64,000 nt of DNA, from positions 12,322,948 through 12,386,947 of the forward strand of contig NC_133948.1 in NCBI RefSeq assembly GCF_031877795.1, given 5' to 3'. A model generated the notes under the pieces. That model was not told the DNA's origin and searched no databases. It saw only the letters and a program-made list of their open reading frames with translations. Origin of the DNA: Strix aluco (taxonomy: Eukaryota > Chordata > Aves > Strigiformes > Strigidae). The translations under genes and the position numbers were made by a program. Below are positions 34,701 to 46,700 of the stretch, in pieces; the first letter of the stretch is position 1, and every line of letters starts with the position of its first letter.

Positions 34701-37700
34701 CCTTCCTCAGTCAAACGAGAAATATTTCTGGGGCACTTCATTCCCCTTCCAATCTAGTCCCTAACAGCAGAATCGTTCCTGAATCTAATTCGTCCTGGGT
34801 TCACTGTAAAGCCTCAGCACAGAGCAGACTGCAGGTTGAAGTCTAAGGGATACACATGGCAGCTCACAGATGAAGTCCAACTGGGCCCAAGCATGGGCCG
34901 TGCTGACGTGCAACATGATGCACGAACACACAGCCAGGGCCCAGTGTATCCACTCACAGACAGAGGCATGGACAAACAGATCACAGAGAAAAACATGCTT
35001 CTGTACCCAAACACATACCAACACAACTAGATGTGTACATATGCAAGGACGGATATGCATAAAAACACATGCATATCTACCTACAGACTTCGGTGAGGAC
35101 ATCCACGAACAGGTGTACACACACAGAGTGCCATACAAGCAGGGATACGTGTGTAACACACACAAATTCCCCCCTATACACTCACAACAAACATGGCACG
35201 CCTGCTCACGTACCTCAGGATGTGTACACAGACATAAAGAGCTAAGGACACACACATACTTCAGATGGGCTCATTAGTTGTGCATATTTTTACACCAACA
35301 GAAATATGTAGACACATGCCCATTCACATGTACACGAATAAATGTCCCCACAGAAACAACACACATGACTAGACTCATGCAGATATGTCTCAACAGAAGC
35401 ACATGCACACACACAAACTCACACATAACATATACATTTAGATGCCCATACAGATGTGTGCCAGCATACTGTGCACACTGTCAAGCACAAGCTTGCACGT
35501 ACCCAGAGGACGGCTATACACACACACAGGGAGCAGGACACAAGCCTACTCATGTGCATGCATATGCACACATTTATTTACACACGTTATGGCTCTCAGC
35601 ATCCCGGGCTCTAACGGCTGCACTTCCATGAGCAGCTCTTACAAAAAAAGTCTGGTGAAGAGAGCTGAACCCTTCATACACATCTTTATGTATCTCCCAC
35701 CTCCCATTCCCATCTGCCCACGACGTCACCCATCCCAGGAAGCAGGGCTGGAAATGCACAATGCACTTTGATTCAGGGAACATACCTTTTTTGAGAGGTT
35801 TCTCAGTGGAGACTTCACACAGTTGCCCATAATATGTTGAGTCTGCCTTTCCGGTGGACTTGGTTATAAAGGAACTGAAGCAATTGATCCCATTAAAGGT
35901 ATTCCTTGGGAGCAAAGCAAGAAAGGCAGCGCCAGGCAAATCCAAACAGCTACTGGCTGCCGGGGCTTCCCTCTTCAGGGAGCTTTTTCTCTCTCTGCCT
36001 CTCTCTCTCCGTGTTTTTACTTTATGTTCACTTTCTTGAAGAGATGAAGCAGGAAGGAGAGGGAGGGGAGAGAAACAGACAGAAAGAGAGGGAGAGAGAG
36101 AGAGAGTGAGAAGGGGAGAGAGAGGGAGGCGGATGTATAATCTACATCAGATTAATGTTCAAATCCCTCCCACCCCCCTCAATCTGCAGGCAAGATTGTT
36201 TCACTCATGGGAGAGGGCTGATTCAGGGAGAATTAAAACAGAGAGGCACTGCAAGAAGTGATTTCAGTGATGAGTTCAGTGAATCCAGCTAGTTTGGGTC
36301 CACACAGCCTCTGAATATCGCATCCCCACCCACCCCCCTTCTAACTCCTCTGGGCTTTTCAATCACCAGAGAGCTAGGCTGACCAGAAGGCAATCCACTT
36401 AGGGGCGTGGAGCAGAGTTCAGAGCTCGTTTTGAAGCAGAAATGGTCCATTTATCTGGGTGGGACCTGTTTCAGTTTATAAATACCAGCAGACCTAGAAG
36501 TCCCTCATTCTTTTCCTGCCACGGCGGAAGCAAGCCTGGAGGCAGTGGTTCAGGGACCCTACAACGCTTTCAGCCCCAGGATAGTAATTTTTAACCACAA
36601 GGGAGAGACCTTGAGCCAGTCTTGTGGTAAAGTTTTTCCAGCTTTCTGCAAGTAGAAATTAACTGGTGGTTTACCTGCACAAGTCTGCCAAAGATGGGCT
36701 GACACCTGGATTCTAAATCTGAACAGCCCCAGGCTAGAAAATGTGAAGCAAAGAATTTGGACATCAGATCCATCCATTCCATTTCCAAGCACCCAAGTCC
36801 TGGAATAAATAAGAGGCTCCTAAACCTAGAGCCAGCTACGAACTCTGGACTTCAGGCCTGTTGTGGTAACGGAATAATCTCCGAAAGAAAAGGAGTGAGC
36901 TCCCAATACATTTTCCTCTGATCTCAGGCTGAGCATAAGAGCATTTGGTCTGAAAAGAGATTTGAATTGCATAAAAAACTCACCATCACACCCAGGCAAC
37001 AGGATTTGAACAGGATGGTGAATGCACCCTTAGCTATGAAGCCACCACAGCTGCAGCTCCACAGTGATAAGCCATGGCATGAAGAACTACCTCCTTCAAG
37101 AACTGTGAAGACCAAGAAGACACTGATCCTATACCCTGTCTATGCAGCAGGCTGGTTGGACACTCAGGTGTTCAGCTGAAAGATTTCACAACTTTATTTG
37201 CAAGTGTGGTTCCAAACAAAAGGCTCTACAAAGACCTAACCCATGGGCTGAGTACTTGCACCACACGCTTTTTTGTGCAGGAGCCAAGGAATCACTCTCC
37301 TGGCAACTTTGGGGCTGTGGGACAGAGAAGGATGAACTATCAGTGTCCCAACAAAGCAGGGATTTCTCTGCTTCCACCCTGATGGTGCTGTGGCAGATTG
37401 TATGATTGTAAGGTGAATCAACAGTTGCTTTAGAGCTTAGAGGCTTCTTCCACCCACGGAGATGAGTTTAGGAGTCCAACCTTGACAAGAGTCAACAGCT
37501 TCTCCAGTTCCAGTTGCAGTCAGAAGTTCACAGCCACACGGGATGGTGTTTCTTGCTCTTTCTTGTACTAACCACTTCCCAAGTGCAAAGGCAGTGGAAC
37601 AGCCTCCTCTCAGATCCCCTCGATGCCTTCTTCACTGCATGGCCTGGGAAGGAGCTGCACAAACGTTCACAGGCCCTCCAAAGCAAGAAGCTGCTGTAGC

Positions 37701-40700
37701 AGATACTGGAAGACACCCCTTGTACCCAGGGTAGACTGAGGGGGGGGACAGAGGGGATGGGAAGCTCTGGTCTGGAAGACCTTCATCGCAAAGCCCACCC
37801 ATGATGGGCTGGGAAGTGAAACTGTTCCTGAGCTGGCCCTGTCTCCAGCTGTCACAGAGTGAAGACCCCTGATGCTGGGGAAATACACAGTCACTCCTTG
37901 GGGGCTCTGCCAGCCCTGGGCCTCGCAGCAGGGGACTTTGCAGGAGGATGCCCAAAGTCCCAGCTCCTCTCAAGGCTGCCATCTTTAGCTCTATTTCCCT
38001 TTCTCCTCTTAAAGCAGCTAATGGGAGGCTGATCTACACTCGGCCAAAGTACCCGTCGTTAATAATGTCCTCTGTCAGCTGGAGCCATTCCCCAGGCTCC
38101 TTGTTTATTGACGAAGCGCTTGTCTCCCTTGAGCAGAAGCTGCCACACAGCGAGTGAGGCGCCTGGGCTCCTTTCCGAGACAAACGACTCCAATTCCAGA
38201 GCAGAGAGAAAATCGCCTCCCTGCTGCTAATGAATCTCTGCCTGACAGGCAGCGTGGAGGCCAGGAACGCCCTGCAATTGAGAAGTGTCCGTCTCCTGCG
38301 TCCTCCCGGAGAGACGGAGCGAAGCAAGGGAGTCAGGCAACTCCTGCCAAGACAATCCATCACAGCACCCAGACTGCCATGGGACAGCTTTGGAAGACAG
38401 CTGTTGAGCATGTTTTACAGAGCTCTAAATGCCTCTCAACAAAAGTTGAGCTGGTCACCCTCAAAATATTAGCTTGTACCAGAGCATCCAGAGCCAGCCA
38501 CAACGGCATGCTGCCGCGTTTGCCTGCCCTCCTGCTTTTCTTCACTGCAGTTGCAGGCAGCTGTAGGAAATGTGCAGGGCAGAGGGAGAGGGCTGAGACC
38601 TGCTGCTAAGCATGGCAGGGAGTTCACAATCCAGGAAGGGAAGAGGTGATGGGACCCTCAGGTTTGCGGCACAGTCACAGTCCTTCGACTCTGCAAGACT
38701 CTGGCAGAGCTGAAAGGGGCCAAGGGACACGATTGTAAACAATTTTCTTATCTCCTTATTACCCTGAACCTCTTAAGAGCAATTGGGCAGCACATCACAA
38801 TCTAGCAGACAGATCCTGCTGATCTCTGGGGAGGAAAATCACTCTCTACATTGGGATCTCGTTCCCATCACCACCACGGGCAGCTTAGAGATAGGCAGGA
38901 AAGTGGAGTTGGCAGAAAGGTCATTAGAAGATTGGGTTAGAAGGAACATATTTTCTCCCTTCCTCCAACTAAGGCTGCTGTAAGAGAACAGGATGCTGAG
39001 AATAAGTGTGTCAAAAACATTTGTGTGTAGGTGCTGATCTGTGGGTATGCCTATATCTGGGGTAGTCAGTATGCGTGTGGGAGGGCTGCACATGCATGTA
39101 TACTGGTTTTCCCACACTGTTCTTTGTGGCAATCACACTGTTCTTTTAAGGTCTGGGGCTCTGTTGTAAACTTTCTAAAAATCAGCAGGAACTTTGTGAA
39201 ATGTGAGTCTTGCCTGTGTGCCCGAATCCCTTTCTCTCCCCTGAGGTCCAAGGTGGAGAGCAGAGACCTCAGTGGATGCAGTTTGGCACAGGACAAGGTC
39301 TCAGCTCGCCGGAAAGGAGTGTTTGGCACATTGACCGACCTGAGCACAGAGCAGGGGGGAGACTGGGTGGCTTGGCATTGAACAGGGAATGATTTAGGTG
39401 GTTTAATATGTCTGGATTCTTTGAAAAGCAGCAGTGCTGTGTTTCAGGCTGGCACCTTTGGCAGAAATGTTCACTTCATAGGAAAATGTTGGATTCCGCC
39501 ACAGCTAATCACTTGGTAGCTGCCAGAAACTTTATCCAGTGGCAGGAAATACCAACAGCCACAACAGAAAGAACAAAAGTCAATCCAAAACTTGGGATTG
39601 CTTATCAAACTGTAGCTTCACTTGGCAAAAATTTCCAGTGGACGTATGGATTTGTACAGGGCAACTGTTCAGGTGCCAGGCCTCTTTCAGTGCACGGTCT
39701 TTCACTTGCTGGAACATTATATCAGATGGTTGTTCTCAACACAACACAAACACTGCAACAGGGCAATGTCAGTAGGTAGGGGGGTTAATCTCTGAGGGAA
39801 GTATATAGTAAAGCATGGAAAATTCATTCCTAGCATCTTTTCACTAAAGTCCATAGTTTCACCTAAAAGCCCATTGCATGCTTTGAAGATTTAGTATCTT
39901 AAAATATGCCACCTTATTTAATTTATCCTCACAGGGCAAGAATTTTTCATCTATCTTTTCCTATCACAGAGTGGAGAGTGCATATATTGATTAGTAGCTT
40001 TCAAATCTGCTCCCAACCACCCTTTAGCTGGTGGCTATAGATCTGTATTTTAGAAGAAACAACCCAGTCTTGTTTACTGGATGACCTCAGATGAGCCTAA
40101 GCATGTGGAATTGTTAACATCCTCCCGTTGCCAGTGCTGTCGAGGGCCTCATTTCAAAGGTCCCGACCGCTGGAACACGCACTGGCACTCCAACTCCTGC
40201 GACTGGCTTCCCTCTCTTCTTCTGCGTCAGGTTCCCGAGTGCTTTTGCTGCACATCGACTTGTGTCTTCTAACCTCGAATGAACCTCGGATGGTTCCATA
40301 TTCCAGTCAGACAAGTACAGGTCCATCTCGAGGGGAGGCACCAGCAGGTATTGGTGGATGCAGTCCAGATCCTCATCTAGGGGGAGGAATATTTCTGCAG
40401 AGAGTTTAGGAACTTTCTTTGCTGTCAGCTGTTCCAGGAAGAAAGTGTTGCTGACTCATGCTGTGCATAATATTCTCCTCCATTAGAGCAATTGGACCAT
40501 ATTCAATCACAGACAACAGAAAGGTTATTAAAAAGTCCAAGGATATTTTCCATCCCTCTCAAGGTAACAAAGCCTGGACTGTCAACTTCTGTTTAGAACA
40601 GCTTTGCCTGTAATTAGCTAGCTTTATTCTGCATTAGATGAAAAGAGATGGGAACGTGCCATCTCCTGACACCTTCCGTGCAGATCTGGGCCATGTATTT

Positions 40701-43700
40701 TGTACTAGCCCAACTTCCAAGTCCCTGAGCAGGAGATGTGTTGGCCAGAGCACAATGTGTTGTGGATATTTTCTGCTTTCAAGATCATCAATGGGCTACA
40801 AAAAGACAAGTACAAGCTTGACAGCTCAGAAGCTGCTGCGACAATTTGCCATGTATACGCAGTACAAAGATTGTTTAAAACAAACCTTACATGGTTCCTT
40901 CTCTTTGCTCAGGAATATGAGACTTGTGAATCACTCTGTCTGAATGGGACTACTGCAAAAGCAGCTAATTCTGCCCTGGGTCCCTCACCTCTTTCAAAAG
41001 GAAAGGGACAGGGGGTCAGTGTTTGGCTGGCACACTGAGGTGCTACAGAAAGCGTGGCTGATTACCAGATGAGCAGAGGTCTGGGAACCAATACTATCCA
41101 AATACTCCAAACCAACCCGGCAGTATTACGTGAGATACGCCACCACAAAACTGAGGTCTGCCTCACTTCTATTTTGAGTAAGGATCTGACAGCACCTTCA
41201 GAAGGATGAACAGCACCTTCAGAAGGATGAAACTGCACATCCCAATATGAGATCTCCGGCTATATCTCAACACAGCTGGTCACAAACTACCTAAACCCTT
41301 TTTGCGTTATTTCAGCAGAACGCAGGGGGGTTGCTGGCGGTTTTCTACTTCCTGCCTTCAACTGTTGTGACATGATGCCTCACAACGTTACACAGTTGCC
41401 TGTTTCCTTCCAAGAGCAGAGAATGTATTTCAACTGTGTGGGATGAAGCAATGCTGTATATTCTTTCCAAAGATGGTTGCAAGATGCAAAGTACTCCAGG
41501 GGAGGAATGGGTGGAAGAAATATTAGAATATTGCTAATTACTTCATTCATAGATAGTACTGAGTTCATGGTCTTATGCTGGTGCAGAAAGCTACTAAAAA
41601 ACTAAATATGACCATACAAGCTAGGACAGCTGTTTGTCTCTATTTCTAAGCAGGGCATTTGACTAAAATTGGAGTATTACTCAAGTTCATGGGCACTGCT
41701 GTTGCTCTCTAAGGTCACAGGAATGTCAGAAGATTATTGAAAGGGAGCCCAAAGTTAGCCAGGCGTCTTTTACTGGATGCACACCATATAGCTGCTTGTT
41801 ATTGGAAATCAATACCACTCATGGACTCATCAGGGAAAAACAGTTACTGAAGCTGCGATGATACAAAGAACCACAGCTAATTCAGCTGACAAACCTGCAG
41901 CCCAGACACATCTAAAGCTAAACTCTTCCCTGACACTTTGTTCAAACCCGATATTGCATGAAACAAAAATCAAGGTGATATAGGCTGATGGAATGAACAG
42001 TGCACTAATTTAAATGATGATTAATTTATTATGGAAAGACTTTCTTTTCTCAAAAGATAAGGCAAATCTAACCAGAAGGTTTGTGTATTTCAGTGCATTA
42101 GATCATGCTGCTGTATATTTCATGAACAGAATATTTAATGAATGTTCTTTTAGCTTGGTTTTATTTTGATGCCTTTCTATATCCTTTTAAAACAGATTTG
42201 TTTAAAAAGTAAATCACTGACAAAGATTAATGTTTGCTGGCAGACCCACTGCAGGCAGGAAGCTTATCCATTGCCCCTCGGTGATTCTGTATGTCTGGCT
42301 CATATCCCTCAAGCTCTTTACAAGCAATAAATGTGATAAATTTTTCTTCAAGCGGGGGGGGGGGGGTGTGTGCAGGGAGCTAAGTGGATATGCTCTAAGT
42401 GGAACAATGCTTTTCTGTGTCTGTCACATATCAAAACCGAGACATACCTTGGAAGGTATGGCATGTGCCAGCAGTCAGGGATATCTGTGTGCCAGCACTC
42501 AGGCCTATCGTTTTAAGCACAGGAATGTGTATGCATGTACACAGGTGGTTGCACGGCCACACTGAAGATTTAGCAGTGGCTGCACACATACAGGCTGCGT
42601 GTGTACAGACACGATATGTATAACAAGGCCCTTCAGGTCAGGCTACGTGCGCGGACATGGGCTGCGGCAACACACGCAGGGCAGGTGCCCGCACCCCTGC
42701 CAATACACGCCTGGCATCAGCGGGACGCCTGGGCCGGCTGTCGCCGACATGACGGGGACCACGGGGCTCCCCCCGGGCCTGGCACACTCACCGGGCGGCC
42801 CGGAGACCGGGCAGAGGCCAAGGCCCGGCGGCACGGGCAGGCCCCGGGTCAGTGCCGAGGCGGGCCCGCCGGCGGGGCAGGGGCCGGCCGGGCCGCGCAG
42901 CGCCGCCCGCAGCAGGGGGCGCCCTGGGGCCGCCGAGCGCCGCGGGACGGGACGGGACGGGACGGGACGGGACGGGACGGGACGGGACGGGACGGGACGG
43001 GACGGGACGGGACCGTCCCCCGCGGCGGAGAGAAGGGGCGTGAACGGCCGCCCGCAGCGGCGCTCCCCGGGAGCCCCGGCCGCCCCAGCACCCGGCCGGG
43101 CACGGCAGCAGCTCGGTGTATTACCGCCGGCCGCAGGAGCGGCCCCGGGACACCCTTTCCTCTCCGCGCCCTCTGGGGACCCTTTCGGGGCCGGAACAAG
43201 CCTTCAGAGGTGCCGTAAAAAGAAGAGGAGAAGTCGTGGGAGGATACGGTGTTTCTTCTGGGTTTTCTTGTTGCCTCCTAACCTGCGCACCCACGCCCCG
43301 TGCCAGTGAGCTAAGCCTGCGCAATGAGGTCAGCATCACTGCAGCGGTTGGTCGTTTTGAGCCAGAAGAAGTCTGTTCCCCCCAAATTACTGTGCCGATT
43401 TAACACTGTAAATGAGCAGCTGTTAGAGACTGTTCTCGGTTTGCCCTGAGCCCTGACGTGCCGCTGCTTCATCCACCTTACAGCACAGTACGACACAGCA
43501 CGCGAGCACCTGCCAGCCCAGGCCTTTCACCTGCACCTTTGCCATCCCACACCACAACACCCCAAAGTTTCCATCGCTGGCGTCACCGCTCCAGCACAGC
43601 CCAACGCACCACAGCCTCCCTTGCTAATACATGGGGGCAACCGAAAACTTCCATTACTGAGCCATCAACCACTCTCCCCTAGCTGGGCTGGCAGGGGCTC

Positions 43701-46700
43701 CCCGCTCTCCACTGGCGGAGCTCCAAGCGTGGTCCTGATGCAGCAACTGCTCTTGGGCAAAACTCCTGTTAGAATCAGCTGAAGCCGAAGGCACTGGAGA
43801 GAACAAGGTCACCCTGCAGATGAGGAGACCAGAAGGGTGAGAGGCTGGACAAGGCACTTCTTCCCTACCCGCTCCCAGCTGGTTTAGAGGAGAAACTTGA
43901 GTCCTGCTTCCCACACCAGCAACCCCGGGCACACATCCTGCCCCAAAACAGGGCCACTTCTGCCATCCCGGTTTGCTGTAAGGTCTGTTAAGAAGAACTA
44001 AAGCCCATGAGTAAAGGAAGACAGAGCAGGACAAGAAAAGGAAAATGATACAGGAAATGCACAAAGATTCCTACCCTATTTTAATGGTAATGTGGACGCT
44101 GACATTAAAGCAGGAATGGGAGACGGTGCAGATAGGAGAGGCTTTTAACTCCCTGTACAAATAGAAACACAAAAGCCCCTTTGGCCACAGTGCCAACACC
44201 AGAAGTCTGTAAATATTTAATGATTCCCTACGGCATTGTTTGACCCCTCTGATCCCCATGCTACCAGAGGCAATTGACAGAAAACTGTTGGGGAATCACT
44301 TCACTGAAAAATTTAACAGGCAGGCAGGGTGTGAAAGCTAAACGGCTCTGAAAACAGTCAGGTCTCACATGGCAGGATCGCTTGCAAATTAATATTGCAT
44401 ACCAAAGGCCCGGAAAAAGCTCTTCTTAAAGGTGCCAGGTAGGCCAACGCTGTGGCAGGGGAGGAATGAAGCAACGAGAACCAGCGGGTTTCTGTGCCGC
44501 AGTACCCGCACAGCGCTGTGCCATGAGCCCGGTGCCAAGCTGCCGCTGCACCCACCGTAGGTGCTACTGCCGCATCACTGCTGCCCCAGAACTGTTGCAT
44601 CGCGGCCCCTGCTGCCACCACAGCGCTGTCCCAGTCTCTGTGCTGCTGTTGCTACTGTTGTCACATTAATAAACTGTGTCCTGCTGCCAGGCTGCTACCT
44701 CCCCACCATCCCAGCTGCCGAGGCATCGCTGCTCCTCTGCTGTTACAGACGTGCAACTGCTCAATACTGCACTGTTGCTCAACTGTGTCCTCTAGCCATG
44801 GGCCATCATGCTGTCCTGCTCTGCAGGGGTGACAGCATGCCCCTTTTTGCTCCATGACACTCTTTTACCACTTGCCCACTCCAACACTATCCTGCTACCA
44901 GGCCAAAATTATATGAAACATCCTCTCCACGCTCCCTTTTCTCACCACTTTCCCACTTTGCTGCATTATCACAAACACATCCTTTGCCAGCTGCACCCTT
45001 GAGTCACTGCACTGCTCTCACGCTGCACTGAGCTACCGCCGCTGCAGGGCCACTTAAACCACTGCTGTCCCACTACCACATGCATCGTATAACCAGCCCA
45101 TACTCACACGGTGCTTCTGTCAACAGGTAAGTCTGGGGTGTTGCCCTCGTGCGAACTCACAGTCATGCTTCCAAAACTGCGGCATGGTGGTCACACCTCA
45201 CTCGCTGCCCTCTGGTACAATGGGATGGTGCTGTCAGATCAGCACAGCCCTTTGCTAATACCACACCAGAAGTAATCACTGCTGTACAGAATAGCTCCCA
45301 TCTGGAATATTGTATTACTACATCATTAGACTGCTAAACTCTTCTGTCAGGCTACAACACTACACAATTATCACACCCGTGCACTGCCAAACTCCTACCG
45401 CATGGCACCAGTATCACATCTCTGTGCTGCCACAGGATTGCGTTACCGCACCACCGCATTGTCAGTGCTGTGTTCTCCAGGCACCCGGTGCTGTGCAGTG
45501 CTGCATGCTAACCCGGTGTAACTCCACAGCAGAGTGTTTTTCTGCATCTGCCTCGCCGATCCGGTGTGCAAACATGTCATTAGACCAAGATGACATCCTG
45601 GCTTATACTAATACATCATTACACTACCCTACATTTGTTAATTCATGTACCGCTCAATTACAAAATGGTAAAATGCCTTAAAAGAGTATTATTGCTTTAT
45701 TATATTAGAACATTACTGCACTAATATAGCATAAACCTAATTAATAAAATATCACTGCATCCTGTATCCTGGCAGTATCTTAGCATTCTCCTGGAGTACA
45801 CACCCACAGTGCACTATATTGCTGTGCTGGTTATATAAACACAGCACTTCTGCCTTCACTCCGTCTTTTTTTCTGCACAGCCACAAATCTGTCTGCCTCA
45901 GACACAACCCTGTAGTCCTGGGCTGCTCCTTTTTGCTGTTACTGCAATAATGACATCCTCCGAGAAGTCATCCCTGCAATCTTTTCTGCGTATCTGATTG
46001 TACCACTGCACGTCTGCATCTGCTACCACATCACTGCACCACCGTGGAACAACAGGGTGATGATGTTCCACATCTGTAGAGCTGGGACAAGATATACTGG
46101 TGCTGCTGGACCACAGTGCTCTGCTGCTGCAGATATGCATCACTGTGCTCCTCTCCTTCTATGTACTGCAAAATTACTGTTTTAACTGTTTCACAGTGGG
46201 CTGTGTGGGCTGTAGAAAAGTTCTTGTATTAAATAAATTGCCTGCTGAGCTGTTGCTCTCTTCTAATTACAATGTGGAGCAGACTGGTGTTACAGCACCT
46301 GCAGCCTTTCACTGCAATCCTGGACACTTCAGTGCCTATGACCCTACTCAGCCCAGGCTGCAACTTGGGCTCCTGAAGGTTTAAGTCCTTGCCTGTCTCA
46401 AAACATCACTCACATTTTTACACAAGGCTTAGCATTTGTTTCTTCACTCACAGAAACAAAATTTCCATCATTCAGTTCCATGACAGAATTTCCACAGTTC
46501 TTATCCTTGGGCCTTTATTCATCTCAGGATTTTGATATCACTACAAAAACTCTTCACATATCTCCTCCTGTAACCAGCTCTTTGTGTATCCTACATCATA
46601 GTCCCTTTCTTGTATCCACAAATCCCCTGTACAGCCCACTCCTAAAAGCCAGTCCTAAAATCTCCACTAGATGGTCGTTGTCTCATAGTTACTTCAAAGT

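Noticed and set aside
39408-39779. 123-codon plus ORF in the CABP1 intron
   Set aside because: No recognised domain, no splice support, length within chance.
42599-43309. 236-codon plus ORF with GTGRD repeats
   Set aside because: The open frame is created by the GACGG array and flanking GC-rich DNA; no conserved protein features.
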